In this document: positions 21,862-33,990 of the stretch, piece after piece
Layout: the number at the start of each line of letters is the position of its first letter
How positions within the stretch are numbered: the first letter of the stretch is position 1
Assembly (NCBI GenBank): GCA_963556145.1
Contig: OY744473.1
Location: 4,278,001 to 4,342,000 of the forward strand
DNA length: 64,000 bases
DNA from: Hygrocybe punicea
Lineage: Eukaryota; Basidiomycota; Agaricomycetes; Agaricales; Hygrophoraceae
Direction: 5' to 3'
The notes under the pieces: model-generated
Told to the model about the DNA's origin: nothing
The model's input: the letters and a program-made list of their open reading frames with translations, nothing else
Database searches by the model: none
Translations under genes and position numbers: made by a program

Positions 21862-22345
21862 CAAGGGGGCGGGGCCAAGCAAAGCAAGGTCTCAGCCTCC
21901 TTCAGAACATATTTCACATAAAATAGCAACAAATATTCTCTATACCTATTGTTATTATTATGTGCCCATCTAAAACATTTAACACTCAATATTGAAGAGG
22001 GTGGGGTCCAACCATTTTCATCATATATTCCACCTAAAAATTTGTAAAAATATTCTCCACACATCTAAAACATTTAATATGAAATATCCAAGAGGGCTGA
22101 GACCTTGCTACGCTTGGCCCCGCCCCCTTCCGGACATATTCCACATACAAATCCCAAAAAATATTCTCTGCACCTATCTTGATTATTATATGTTCACCTA
22201 ACACCAAATAAATATTCACAATTCTTCCTTTACTGCCTATTACTATTAATTACTGACACCTAATAGTTGAGGGGGTAGGGCCAAGTGTAGCGAGGTCTCA
22301 GCCCCCTTCAGCACTTATTCCACATAAAAATTCAAAAAAAAAACT
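21862..22345. repeat. Degenerate ~120-bp repeats with an inverted GGGGCCAAGC pair
   Basis: Variants of GAGGGGGnGGGGCCAAGC followed by AGGTCTCAGCC, CATATTCCACATAAAAAT and AAATATTCTCT recur at about 21866, 21993, 22085 and 22262. The 35-bp block at 21866-21900 is inverted at about 22096-22130, giving a hairpin-capable pair spanning ~265 bp. No coding potential. Confidence 0.6.
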
Positions 22346-22429
22346 CTCCAATCCCTTCTTCCTAGCACTTTGGATCCTGTGCTTCATGGGATTATCACCT
22401 CCCTGCACGGGTCCTAAACCTAGTTGATA

Positions 22430-22575
22430 TTGAAGGAGAAAAAGTGAAAAAAGTGAAAAAAAACCCAGTGCATTTTGACTTTTTATGTGGATTCCATGTG
22501 GAGTCCATGTGGAGTCCACATTGTCCACATTATTGATATTGTCCATGTGGACTCCACATTGTCCCACTGGGAATC
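22430..22575. repeat. TCCATGTGGA palindromic motif fragment
   Basis: Contains AAAAGTGAAAAAAGTGAAA, then CCATGTGGAGTCC repeated and CACATTGTCCCACTGGGAATCAG. These are the same blocks as the arms of the 11996-13404 element and 20125-20300. A dispersed fragment of that family. Confidence 0.55.
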
Positions 22576-22833
22576 AGTATAGGGTAAAATACTGACCCAT
22601 ACCTGTACCTGCACCCACACCATGGGTCAGCAGGTTTCTTGTGGGTACAAACTAGTTGAGTTCTCAGCTTTTTTTACTTCATTTTGTTATTGAAATTTCT
22701 TACATTCATGAAGATGTGTGACATTCATGTGATGCCATGTTTGTTTCAAACAGGGAGGTGGGAGGCAAAGCAGTGGAGAGTGGTGCATCTACCCTTACTA
22801 CTCAAGGCAAGTGTTTTCATTCTTTTCACTATA

Positions 22834-23631
22834 TTACAGCTGTTTTCATCGAGATGTGGAAAAGTTGAAAAAAGATTTGAGGTGTAAAATTTTTGGACTT
22901 TGTGAAATTTCTCTTGTATCTCATGGAATACTGCATGGATTGAGATGGTTATAGAGGGAAAGTTGTACTATTTCTCAAGGGCTTTCTACTCTTATAATTA
23001 CATTTGGACAATATTTAGTGTATGGTGAGTTGTAGATGAAATAACAGGGAAACCAGCATTTTTTGAGACCCAAAATGATATTGTCAAATTATGGCATCAA
23101 ATGAGCTCCTATGAACAAGATTGTAGGGAGAAAATTGTTCATTTTTGCAAGGGCTAGAAGTACTTATATCATGTTTTTCTTCATTTTTGTGTTTTGAGCC
23201 CATAATTATGATTCTTATAGTGTTTCAAGTCTCATACAATCAAAAATAGTACAGATGTAATATTGGCTCAAAACACAAAAATGAAGAAAAACACGGTATA
23301 AGTACTTCTAGCCCTTGCAAAAATGAACAATTTTCTCCCTACAATCTTGTTCGTAGGAGCTCATTTGATGCCATAATTTGACAATATCATTTTGGGTCTC
23401 AAAAAATGCTGGTTTCCCTGTTATTTCATCTACAACTCACCATACACTAAATATTGTCCAAATGTAATTATAAGAGTAGAAAGCCCTTGAGAAATAGTAC
23501 AACTTTCCCTCTATAACCATCTCAATCCATGCAGTATTCCATGAGATACAAGAGAAATTTCACCAAGTCCAAAAATTTTACACCTCAAATCTTTTTTCAA
23601 CTTTTCCACATCTCGATGAAAACAGCTGTAA
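22834..23631. mobile_element. Foldback element, ~365-bp arms
   Basis: The left arm from TTACAGCTGTTTTCATCG is inverted at the right, ending CGATGAAAACAGCTGTAA, with the centre near 23232 and a loop of ~60 bp. Arm blocks such as GAGCTCCTATGAACAAGATT and AGGGCTAGAAGTACTTATAT are shared with the palindrome at 50250-50760, so the two belong to one family. No protein-coding capacity. Confidence 0.8.
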
Positions 23632-25123
23632 TGGATCTCACAATGATAGCCTGCAGCATGCCCACACCCACACCCACCCCTCATCAGCATCAACACAACC
23701 ACCCTATCACCAAAGTGATGTAGGGCCCTAACAAGGCCAGAGGAGTGGTGCACCCACTCTTCAGCCAAGGTAGTCCTCTACCTTCTGCCACCTACCGACA
23801 AAAGTCACAGAACCACAAAATGACACATTTTTACATGTCTTTTTATGCCTTAGCATCACAAAATATGAAACAATGTGCAAGAATGCATCATTTCATCACA
23901 TCTCAACCCGATGAGAGCCAAGCTGGGCCAGAACAGCAGCATGTAGGTGCAGACCCCCCATCTCACCTTGTGAAATGTGTGCCTGTGTCAATAGACATTG
24001 GCACTTCATTCATGAGGTAACTGGGAGGACAGCAGCATGCCCAACACCACCAGGTCAGGGGTATAACATGGTGGGTCCACAGTATATCTGCAACCCATAC
24101 AAATATGCACCTGTGGGTAACCTGTGAAAAACCCAGTTCCAACCCATACCCACCACGGCCATCCAACAAATGTGTCACCCACTGCACCCCCAGTCTGCCA
24201 GGAAAAGACTTTCAGCTCAGCTTATTTGTCAGCATTTGCCTAATCCATACACACTGAACATGTTCGATGTGTTCAGTTACTTGTTTGGTTAGGCTCATTC
24301 CTTGAGGCATCACAAATTGGAAAGTTAGCTCCCTTGTCTTCAAATACTTCTCTAGTTCTAAATCAACTGCTCTGATTTATTGTAAAGTATCTTAAGTTTC
24401 TTCTCCCAAGATATGGGGAGCTTCTAAGCAATTCTCTTTGAGTTCACCTATACAACATGATCTGTGTCAATGGACCCCACATTTTCACCATATCATTCCA
24501 TAATTGACTCTCTGAGCCTGAAAAATCAAAAATCACTGCAACATTCTCTAGCACTGTTTGGTGTTAGCTTTGTGAGATGGCTCTTCTTGGTGACTTTGTA
24601 TCATGTTTCATACCCAGTGACAAGTCTGAAGGTTAAAAAGGTTTTATGTTGTGTAAAATAAAATAATATTGATTGGCCAAATTTAAAACTAAATCTGCAT
24701 TCCTGCTTGATATTTTTCTTATTGGATAGTGTCAGAATGGATAACATTTTGAGTTGAAACGACTTGAAAACATTTTGAAGGTGTAAAAAAGAGTCATTGT
24801 AGAGCCACCTGCTTCTCCCCATTCCCATTCCCATTCCCACTCCCTGCTCCCTGCTCCCGTTCCAGTTCTGGTTCCCCCCTGTTCCCCACTCTTGATCTTG
24901 ATCTAGCCTCCATCCCCCTGCTTTCCACTCCCTTTCTTGACAATGCCAACCTTCCACTACTCCTTTCACTGCAGCCACAGCTCACTTCAGCTTTCTTGAT
25001 GTTATTCTTCATCTTGCCACTTTGTCCTCATAATGCTAACACAGGATTATTAGTAGGTTGTACAAAGAAATGACCTGAACACATACCCTCTTTGTTGCCT
25101 CATCGAGATTTTGCCAGACTTCC
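23632..25123. other. Intergenic, repeats of low complexity
   Basis: No supported gene. Notable: a ~55-bp imperfect hairpin at 24238-24293 (CCTAATCC .. GGTTAGG), a CATTCCCATTCCCATTCCC run near 24820, and a stretch at 24598-24660 whose reverse complement resembles 49098-49160 (AACCTTCGGACTTGTCACTG), marking a dispersed repeat. Confidence 0.4.
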
Positions 25124-25377
25124 TCAAATTCTGGTCTTGTAATGTGATTTTCTTGCAGTAATTGATTGTAAATAGGTTTCTTGCCATAGCTGCTCATGTT
25201 GGAACCATAGGAGTCCCTTTCTTTCCAGATAACTTCCCCTTGCCTTTTGCCAGCGCAGCAGGGTCAGTGGAAGTTGCAGATGAGGCAGTTGCAGATGACA
25301 AGGGAGTTGGGACTTCTTCGAGTGCCGACTTACTGTTGATGTTGTTAGTCCCAGAGTATCATATAATGGCCCCATAC

Positions 25378-26433
25378 TTACAATGGATTAACAATTCTCA
25401 AGCAATCTTGTACTGGATGGTTTGTATTGTGTTGAGGAAAATTTCCTGTCATGTCCCATACCTCTGTTCTTGCATCATCAGGTGATGATGTTGAAGTCAT
25501 CAATTCCATGTCGATCTCTGTGAACAATAAGAAAATGTTTAGTCCATGAAGATTGTGCTTACCATTGTCAGCCCAGGTGTCAGGGAGGGTTTCCATCTCT
25601 GCAATAGAACTCTCTGATGTAGAGGATACCGGGAGTGGGTTTGAAGATGATGTTGAAGAGGCAAGTGGAGTGGAGTCCAAAGGAGAGTCTAGCAGAGAAG
25701 AGCTGGATGTAGACGTATTGCTAAAAGAGTCAGGTGTCTTAATGCATGCAATCAGCAAATGTGGGATGCTGAATTTCTTGTGTTTCTTCATGGGCACTGC
25801 AGGATCTGTTGTTAGGCGCTTCTGAGGGAGGTGCATATAATCATCACTTTCTTTGGAGGAGTCCATTGCATTAATCATGGCCACATCTTCCTCCATCTTC
25901 AGCACCTTCCCTTCCTTTGAGTTTGAGGTGTACTTGTGATACCAGCTGGAATAGTTAACTGTTTCAAAATGGTCTGCCTTCCAATGATTCTCGCAATAAC
26001 TGAGTTTAGGGATCCATTTGTACAGCTCAGCATGATAAAAATTTTAAATGGTGGAAGATCCTTTTCCCCACATCACTGGGGCCATGTTCCTGTCATACAG
26101 TTCTGCCCATATTTCCCTCATAACCACTGTGATTTCTGATATGTGGAAGCCATTGACAGTGGGTCCATTGATATCCTCCACAAACCTAAATGAGACATTT
26201 TCTCTGGCTGCTATTCGAGATTTAGCACGTTGTCTGATCTTGTTATTGACTTCCATTATCTCGTTCTCTTTTGACCCAAGCCAGTCCTTCTTTTTCCAAA
26301 ATCGCACTTTGGGATAGTTGTGCTGCAGTAACGGTGTCAAAGCGACTTCTGGGTTCTTTGAAGTAGGCAATGGAAATCCAGGTCCTGATCCTGCGATCGA
26401 ATTACTGAGTGTCTGGAAAGCCTCACTAAACAT
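25378..26433 (-). pseudogene. Unknown Agaricomycete-type protein, one in-frame stop
   Basis: From ATG 26433 the frame runs to TAA at 26044-26046, continues in the same frame (NFYHAELYKWIPKLSYCENHW), and meets a 45-bp intron (25518-25562) before the stop at 25378. Blocks such as YPKVRFWKKKDWLGSKENE, IWAELYDRNMAPVMWGKGS and YSSWYHKYTSN resemble a group of hypothetical proteins common in repeat-rich parts of mushroom genomes. I know no function for them. The middle is Ser/Thr-rich and the preceding segment basic (KRLTTDPAVPMKKHKK). TAA sits where CAA (Gln) would fit. Without that stop the model would be about 305 residues. Confidence 0.5.
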
Positions 26434-27490
26434 AGTTAGTAGCTAGACATCAAAAACAAACAAAGCATACCAAGAGTAATCCAATTGTGACTTGATGCAC
26501 ACGTCTTCATAAAACATGGTTCGATGTAGAGGCTCCAGATCGTGTGGATCTGTATTCTCTTCATAACACTGTTCCCATCCATTCCCATTCCCATATCACA
26601 GATTCCACTCGATTCCAGTCCTTCCTATTGATTCTGCTCCAGACTCCACCTCCAGAATCATTCCTGCTCGCAAGGCAATGTCCCTAACGACCTGGAATCA
26701 GTATGTATATAATTGTATATCATATATCTTCATTTCCCATCCCCTAGCACCACTCCTCCTATCCTCCTCTCCACTTGCCCCCTATCATTTACAGCCTTCA
26801 CTTGTAGTACATGGTTACTACAGCACAGGATCCTTCATGGTAGTATAAAAGTAGTACATTTACACTACACACACATACACACATAGAGATATAGACATAC
26901 ATCTTATTGTCCCACTTCAGCTCTATTTCTTAGTCCACTCTTCATATCATCTACACCTCTCTTTGTCCTTTCCTCCACACACTCCCTCTGATTCCAGAAC
27001 CCCTGGATTTGGGTTGGATTGATTAGACTTCTCTAAAGAAACTGAATTCCTCAGATCACTTCTTAGCTGATCACCCTTTCTGTAGATTCCTCTTCTGGGT
27101 CTACAATTGAACTCGCTAATACACTTGTGGTCCTTGTGGGGACCGAGTGTGAATGCGAGGTCGTGGGTCTCCGAAGCCACTCAAGAGAGCTCAAACTCAA
27201 AGTGAAAGGGGGAAAGGTTTCTTTTTTTTGTTTGTTACTATTTACTACAGTCTTTAAATACTGAAGTAAATAAGAAAAGAAAGAAATCTAAAATAAACCA
27301 AATCGGGGCTCAGCGGTGATACAGGTGTATCATCTTCCTGGGTGCTGAAATTCTGACTGTCCCCAGTCAGCTACACAGGGGAAAGAAAATAAAGTAAGGG
27401 AAGGGGGAAGAGAAAGAAGAAAGACAAAGCATATGAAAACATATTGATAGATCAGGACATAGATGAAACAAAAAACAGCATACAATGAAC
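26434..27490. other. Intergenic, possible promoter-type sequence
   Basis: No supported gene. Contains CCATTCCCATTCCCAT repeats (26578-26600), ACACACACATACACACATA (26866-26885) and a 77-codon minus frame (26947-27180) without recognisable motifs. It could be the 5' region of the pseudogene that ends at 26433. Confidence 0.35.
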
Positions 27491-27740
27491 TCGGGTGCCC
27501 AACTGGGGCAGCTATACAAAGGCGATGAAATACGAGGGCCCAACTAGGGCAGCTATAAGAAGGTGACGAAAGACGAGGGCCTGACTGGGGCAACTATATG
27601 AAGGCGACGAAAGACGAGGGCCCAACTGGGGCAGCTATATGAAGGTGAAAAAATATGAGGGCCCAACTGGGGCAGCGTTACGAAGGTGACAAAATACGAG
27701 GGCCCGACTGGGGCAGCTATACAAAGGTGACAAAATACGA
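27491..27740. repeat. 41-bp minisatellite, about six copies
   Basis: Unit of 41 bp: roughly ACGAGGGCCCAACTGGGGCA followed by GCTATACGAAGGTGACAAAAT, repeated head to tail about six times with point changes. 41 is not a multiple of three, yet minus-strand frames stay open across it (repeating CPSWALVF). These are considered by-products. Confidence 0.85.
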
Positions 27741-27844
27741 GTGTGCCTGACAAAGGCAACAATATACAATGGGGGGCCCAAAGAGGGCTACAAAATATGA
27801 TGGGGGTGGTGGCGTTTGGTGTGGTTCACTCTTGGGGATGACGG

Positions 27845-28002
27845 TGGAGTAGTGGAACCTGCCAGTCACATGACCAGGTTCCCACGGTTGACCTAGTCAG
27901 TAGCCTTCCCGATGTAGTAGTCAGTCCATCATCCTATCCATCCAGTCGACTTCCTCTCGAGTCCTGCGTGAGCCCCCGGAGTGGTACCTTGGTACCACTC
28001 CA
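27845..28002 (+). repeat. 5' LTR of short-LTR element 1
   Basis: 158 bp, about 95 percent identical to 30666-30823 by eye. Contains GTCAGTAGCCTTCCCGATGT and the palindromic GGTACCTTGGTACC. Confidence 0.85.
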
Positions 28003-29600
28003 ACGTGGTGATGAGAGTGTTCTTCGACCCACGCCTCTCTTTTTTTTTCCCTCGGGTTCCCACTCCTTACGACTTCCTCGCGAGATGACCTTTTTTCGGC
28101 CTTACCACCCCTGCTGCGCGACGGTGCATTTCCCCTTCATTCACGGCTGTACCTCAGTCGCGTTACCCCCCAGCACCCTCACTCAGTCCACCAGGGCCCC
28201 GCGTCGACCATTGTTGACCCAGAAACGCGGACTCAACCCTTTTTGAGGACCCAAAAGCCCCAGGCCACGCCACCCGCGTTCGCACCCCGTTTCCTCTTCT
28301 CAGACCAAGGATGGCCTCTCAAGCTTTTCTTCGACGTCTTACGGCCCCCGTTCTGCCCCACGTCGTCCCAGGAACTCCATCGACATCCATTTTTGACGCC
28401 CAATGGCCACCCGCGTGCAGCTGCATTACCACCTTTCGACCCCCCCCATATTTTAGCGTTCCCCGGCCCACTCGTATCCATCCAGGCCCCTGCGTTCACG
28501 CTTGACGACCCGGTGCCCACGTTCTGCTCGAAAGAACCCCCCATTGCCGTCCATTTTGGATACCCAAGTGCCTGCCACGTCATCACCTTCAACCCCCCAC
28601 TTTTCGTATGTCCCATTCCCAACCCACATTTGTTCAATCCCCCGCGCCCTCGTTCCATCCACCAGGGCCCCCCATTGCCCCCCGTTGGCCCCAGACGAGC
28701 CCCCACCGTCGTTCTTGGACACCCAAGCCACGCGCCACATCACCATCGTGCGGCCCCATTCTGCCAGCACAACCGGCCCAGACCAACTCACCAAACTTGC
28801 AGCCCACCCCCCAGAACACCCTGCATCTTGTTAACACCCCAAACGAGCCCCCACCGCCGTTTTTGGTCGCACCACGGATCCGTCGTGCCCACCTGTTGGA
28901 CCCCTGTTCTTTCGTGTACCCCAGCCCCACACGGACCCATTCGACCACCCGTGCCCTCATTCCACTGGCCAGGACCCCCCGTTCACCTCCATTGCGCCAA
29001 ACGAGCCCCTGCCATTGTTTTCAGACACCCAGGCCACGCGCCACGTCATCATCGCGCGGCCCCATTCTACCAACATACCAAGCCCCAGACTGACTCACGA
29101 AGCTCGCAGCACACCCGCTCACCATCCCGGAGCACCCCACCTCACTCCAATACCACGAATGGACTGTGCCTGCCATTCCCAGACCCCCACCGCATTCCGC
29201 CACGTCACCACCCCCTGGCCAGTTCCTAACACCCTACCTGGCCCCGCGAACCCTCGTTCAGCTCCCTGTGGCATCGTTCTCGACCTGGATGAGCCACCCG
29301 ATCCCTTCGCGTGATATGCCAACCCCCTTCGCGTCGGGATACTATGCCTCGTTAAGTACAACCCTATGCCCCATCAGTATTATAGCTTTTATTATAGCCT
29401 CATCCCCCATTCCCCCCACACTGGATGTCAATTAAAGTCTACCTACAAGCTGTCACTACACTATGTTCATGCACCTGTTTACCCGATCTCCGCCAATACA
29501 GTTATATTTTGGACCACCTGAACCTTCACACTGCACTAAGTACTTGCTAGGACGGTTCGAGGGATCTTTGGCCTTGCGTTGTGAGCCCGAACCCTTGCGA

Positions 29601-30423
29601 TAGTGTTGCCGAAGTTCAGTTCGGTCCGGTTCCGACCCTTTTTGGCGGAACCGCGAACTGAACTTCGGGTTTGAACCGTCTCTTAGCGTTCGGTCTGGGT
29701 TCAGACGCGGTCTGAACCCCAGACCGAGGTTGGCTCACCCCTGAGCTCCGTTCTCCTCGCGAATGGCAGGCACGTATCAATTGATACGGCGCTACGCTTC
29801 GCGAGGAAGTTGGGCTACGGGGGAGCCGTCTGGTGCTGTTGCTGCTGCTGCTGCTGCTCCCACTGCTGGTGCTGCTGCTGCTGCTGCCGTCGCCGTCGCT
29901 GCTGCGCTCCTGCTGCTGCTGTTGCCGTTGCCGCTGCCGCTGTTGCTGCTGCTGCCGGCATTGCTGCTGCTGCTGCTGCTGGCCGTCGTGGTGGTGGTTG
30001 CCGTTGTTGTTGCCGCCGCTGATGGTGATGTTGGGGCTTGATGCACCAGCAGCAGCTGCTGCTGCTGCCAGTGTTGCTGCTGCCAGCGTTGCTGCTGCTG
30101 CTGCTGCTGTTGCCGCCGTTGCTGCTGCCGATGTTGCTGTGTCGCGTGAAAGCTACCTCGTCACGGCCGGTCACATGATACCGTTTAACACGAAATGGTA
30201 AGTAAAGAAATATGAAAAACAAATGAAATAAATTCCTTAAAAATATCCGCGTTCGCGGTTTGGACGTGGTTTGGAGCCGTTCAGGAAATCCGGCCAGCCT
30301 CGAAACCCTGAACCGAACCCGCGGTCCGGTTCAGCATTTGGCTGAACTTAGACTGAACCCCGGGTTCGGTTCGGGGTTTGAACCGGGTTCGGCTAGGTTC
30401 GGAACCGAACTACGGCAACACTA
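29601..30423. mobile_element. hAT-like non-autonomous element nested in short-LTR element 1
   Basis: TAGTGTTGCCGAAGTTCAGT at the left, CGGCAACACTA at the right, and an exact 8-bp duplication CCTTGCGA at 29593-29600 and 30424-30431. Subterminal regions repeat GTTCGGTTC / GAACCGAAC motifs. The core (29829-30130) is a GCT/GCC trinucleotide-rich block that makes poly-Ala, poly-Leu or poly-Ser frames on both strands. No transposase. Confidence 0.88.
29829..30130. repeat. GCT/GCC trinucleotide-rich block
   Basis: Interrupted GCT, GTT and GCC triplet runs over ~300 bp. All six frames are long and homopolymeric. Such repeats form hairpins and may be length-unstable. Confidence 0.85.
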
Positions 30424-30665
30424 CCTTGCGAGGGAGGCATTCAAAGAGTATTGAGTTTGAGGAGAGTCTTGTAGAGTCTGGTCATCTACCACCCCCTGCG
30501 CAAGGACGGCTTCCCACTTCACGATATAAGGCCCCGGCCTTGAGTCAAGGCATTCTGAGGGACTGGGAGTTGTGGCTTTAGAGTTTTTGGTCAGTTTCTG
30601 TTTGTTTTGTGTTCTTTTCTGTAGCAGTTGATGACGAGGGCGTCACCATGAGGAAAAGGGGCACT

Positions 30666-30823
30666 TGGAGTAGTGGGACCTGCCAGTCACGTGACCAGGT
30701 TCCCACGGTTGACCTAGTCAGTAGCCTTCCCGATGTAGTAGTCAGTCCATCATCCTATCCATCCAGTCGACTTCCTCTCAAGTCCTGTGTGAGCCCCTGG
30801 AGTGGTACCTCAGTACCACTCCA
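30666..30823 (+). repeat. 3' LTR of short-LTR element 1
   Basis: 158-bp partner of 27845-28002, preceded by the conserved motif GACGAGGGCGTCACCATGAG and a purine tract. Followed by the ACGG duplication. Confidence 0.85.
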
Positions 30824-30959
30824 ACGGCAAGGCCATAGATGCGAACGCAGGGTGAAACAGGGGCGAAACAGCGAGAGGGGCAACTGGAAATGGGTTGGTG
30901 GGCGATGGACACGACGGCGACGGCGAATTTGGGGACGGTGTGGACGCAAACAATGGGTT

Positions 30960-32170
30960 TGTGTCGTGGCTTGTATCCGGGGATGACAGTTGAGGGTGTA
31001 GACGTGGGTGGCAGGCGAAACGGGGGTGACACAGGGGAGAACACAACTGGAGGCCGATAGGGACATGAAGGAGGCGGCGGAAACGGTGTTTTAGGGGACA
31101 GCTGGCGCGCAGACATGGAGCGTATGTGATGACTAACTTCCAGGGACGATGGAATGCGCATAGGCAAGGATGATGGACCAAACGGAGGGGAAATGGGGGC
31201 GGATGCATCAATACGCATGCGGACGTGTTTTCCTGGGGCTGGCGCAGGCTCAGATGGTGCAGGCGTGGCATGGTCTGCTTCTGGGGATGACCGCAAGTTC
31301 GTAAATACGAACAGGGAGTTCATTCAGGTCTGAAACGGGGGGGGACGCGTTGATGTGCACGTGGACACATCTTTCTGGCGATGGTGCGCATTCAGACGAC
31401 GGGTAGAGGACTAGGCTTGCCTCTGGGGACGATGGTGAGTGCATACGCGAAGACGGGGGCCAAAACGGGCGCAAAACGAGGGGGGACGCGTCAGAACATG
31501 TTGAAGACAGCGTTTGTCGGTTGCGGACACATTTTCCAGGGGATGGCGCGGGTTCAGACGCTGGAGATGGGTCAGGGCTTGTATCCGGGGATGACCGCAA
31601 GTGTGTAGATGTGGATGGCTGACGAGACGAGACAGAAACAAGGGTGAATGCGCTGATATGCGTTGAAAATGGGGTTTGCTGGGCATTGATGCAGCTTTCT
31701 GGTGACGGCACAGGTGTAGATGGTGGGGCCATGTCACGGGTAGCTTCTGGGGACGACTGCAAGGCCATAGACACGAACGCGGGGCGAAACGGGTGTGAAA
31801 CGAGGGGGAATGCGATGGGATGGGTCGAGAACAGGGTTTGTTGAGCGTTGATGTGGTTTTCCGGGAACCACGCAGGATCAAGCGATGGGGAGGGGCCCGG
31901 GATTGTATCTGGGGATGACGGCGAGGCCGTAGATGTGAACGGCAGATGAAACAGGGGCGAGACGGAGGGGGGTGTGCTGGGCTGCCTCGAAAACGGTGTT
32001 GGGCGCATGCGGACGTGTTTTTCTATGGACTGCTTCAGTTCAAAGCTTGGGGACGGGACCGGGCTTGCCTCTGCAGATGACAGCAGGTCCGTGGACACGA
32101 ACGGGTGGCCAAATGGGGGCCAAACGGGGGCAAGAGTGCTGGGATGCATCGAAAACGCCGTGTGGACGCG
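30960..32170 (-). repeat. Degenerate ~157-bp tandem array with repeat-protein frame
   Basis: A GGGGATGACnGCAAG-like core recurs near 30977, 31142, 31278, 31430, 31588, 31745, 31912 and 32072, so the unit is 136-167 bp. On the minus strand the array keeps a 299-codon frame (31250-32149) and a second one (30778-31323). Their repeats read SSPEASxxxxPSxExxPSPExC. A Ser/Pro-rich repeat protein is possible, but no start context, domain or consistent unit length supports it. Confidence 0.5.
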
Positions 32171-32229
32171 TTTTCCTGCTCGGTTACAGCGGAAACGGCA
32201 ATGACAGGCATACCTAGGGGTGCACAGGC

Positions 32230-33581
32230 TAAACCCATTGCACGCTGCATGTTTTCCATCTGTTTCGTTGCTTATTTCTTCTGTGTTTCATGAACGACGC
32301 GCAAGTGGCGTTCCCTGTTGGAGGTGCTCGTTGGGGCCATTTTGGGGCTTTCCAGGCGGATTTTCGACCGGATTCGGTGGGGTGTGAGTTTCCGAGTGTG
32401 TTGGGGTTGTAAAATGAGTGTGGGGGGGACGGATTAGTGAAATAAAACAGAGACGCGAAGGGGTGGACAAAGGTAATGGTGCGTGACGGATGTGACGGCA
32501 TGACACGATAACAAAGAGGGCCGAGTTGTGCTGCCAAGGAGGCGCGACGGGCAATAGAAAATGAATAGAAGTGTCGAAGATGTTGGGGAAGACTTGAGGG
32601 AAACTAGACAATAGGGAATGCTGGAAAATGCTGCCGAAACTGGCGCAACAAGTGGCTAAGCTGCTGATAAGCGCTGGAAAAGGGATAACCAAAAGGCTGA
32701 GATGACTTGGGACCCCTTGCAGTGGGCTCCAAAATGATATGCTATATGTAGCTATAAGAAGGGTAATCCTACAACTACTAAAGGTGAAAAGGTGCAAGGA
32801 AGCTTTGGAAAGCCTACACTAGTATAGGAAATGAAGGAGAATGAATAGAAGTGGATGAGAAACTCAAGAGAAGTGCTGCAATCAAAACTGGAGTGGTGCA
32901 ATCAAAATCGAAGAGTTGCAATAAAATCAAAAGTCGCAGTGAGATCGAAGGGTCGGACAGTGAGAGAATGTGATAGAATATGAAGAGAATGGAACTAGGA
33001 TGAAGGGAAAGCTCTGAGACAAAGGGGGAATGATGGTCTGTCTTGATTCTCTGGGGGTTCTCTGTCTAGTGGCTCATACAGGCAGGTATATAAGCTGTCA
33101 GGACAAAGGAAGAGAGATGAAAGGATAATACTAAAAGGATATATGTGAGATAAAGGGCATATAGAAGAAAGGATAGGTAGAGAGAACGATAAATGAATAT
33201 AGAGAACAAAGAGAACAAAGGAAATACTTCGAAGTGCGATAACTAAATATCTCCGAAGTCGCAGAAGATCGCAATAGTCAGGATGTGATCGGAAGGTCGA
33301 AGAGTGGTAAGTCGCATTGAATCGCAAGGGATCGCAAAATATCCAAAATCGGAGCTCAGGATGGCTGAGTGCATATCATCGCCATCACATCGATAGGCTT
33401 TGTTGCTGAGAAGAGTTTCATGATCAAGATTTTTGACTGAAAGGGACTGTAATGCTGGTTTGAATGTGGTGGTTGAATTTGCTTTGTATTGATTAGCACT
33501 TGTCAGTAGAAATAGTGCATAGATGTGTACTAAATGTGATAAAAATGAAGAGCTCTACTGTTTGGACAACTCATTGCTACT
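32230..33581. other. Intergenic, short GATCGCA-type repeats
   Basis: No supported gene in about 1.35 kb. The stretch 32880-33350 has many AATCGCA/GTCGCA/ATCGCAA fragments on one strand. Minus-strand frames of 169 and 110 codons (32288-32797, 32995-33327) lack motifs. Confidence 0.35.
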
Positions 33582-33829
33582 TCATGAGCTCAGTCGACCC
33601 AGTTTACCCATTGGAATTTGATTTTGAGCCTGGTTGTAGACTGGGACTGGGGTAAGGAAATTTTGATCTTGCATGTTGGAGGGAGACATCATTAAGCCCT
33701 GTGGTAATTCTGAAGAATCATTGAGAAACAGATTTGGACCAAGAAGAGGATGGGGAGACATAGAATAGTTGTTGTGGATGCAGGTTGAAGGAGAAGTGAG
33801 GTCAAAGCTGCGTCGGTGGTCGGGCACGT
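33582..33829 (-). pseudogene. Interrupted reading frame, C-terminal part (unknown)
   Basis: The last 81 codons of a minus-strand frame (PDHRRSFDLTSPSTCIHNN ...). They connect in frame with 35735-35599 once short-LTR element 2 and one ACGT copy are removed (..RLIVVHV / PDHRRSF..). I do not recognise the protein. The plus strand across the same join also reads fairly well, so the strand assignment is uncertain. Confidence 0.35.
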
Positions 33830-33987
33830 TGTAGTAGTTGTGCCTGGCACATCACGTGACCTCTTCCTTAGTCAGTAGCAGTTCCTGATGTGGTAGTCAG
33901 TTGATCTTGTCCTATCCTATCCCATCCACCCAGACCTTTCCATGTGATTCCATCCCCGATTCCGTGAGGTCCCTCGGACCCACTCCA
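33830..33987 (+). repeat. 5' LTR of short-LTR element 2
   Basis: 158 bp. Contains GTGCCTGGCACATCACGTGA, an imperfect palindrome with an E-box-like CACGTG, also present in the partner LTR. Confidence 0.85.
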
Positions 33988-33990
33988 TCG

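Larger units (their letters stand above)
27845..30823 (+). mobile_element. Short-LTR (TRIM/LARD-like) element 1, non-autonomous
   Basis: 158-bp LTRs at 27845-28002 and 30666-30823 (TGGAGTAG .. ACTCCA), with 4-bp duplications ACGG at 27841-27844 and 30824-30827. Three bases after the 5' LTR a primer binding site starts (TGGTGATGAGAGTG, 28006 on). A polypurine tract (GAGGAAAAGGGG) precedes the 3' LTR. The interior is C-rich with degenerate ~280-bp internal repetition and no gag or pol. A long Pro/His-rich frame (28243-29229) is judged a composition artefact. A hAT-like element (29601-30423) is nested near the 3' end. Same family as 33830-35594. Confidence 0.85.

Noticed and set aside
27491..27740. 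Possible CRISPR-like array
   Set aside because: Units are contiguous 41-bp repeats without unique spacers in a eukaryotic genome; it is a minisatellite.
28243..29229. 328-codon Pro/His-rich protein as a real gene
   Set aside because: Overlaps long frames in other phases; C-rich DNA has few stops and no domain is visible. Kept only as a low-interest finding.
29763..30222. Poly-Ala, poly-Leu and poly-Ser proteins from all frames
   Set aside because: Direct product of the GCT/GCC triplet block inside a non-autonomous element.
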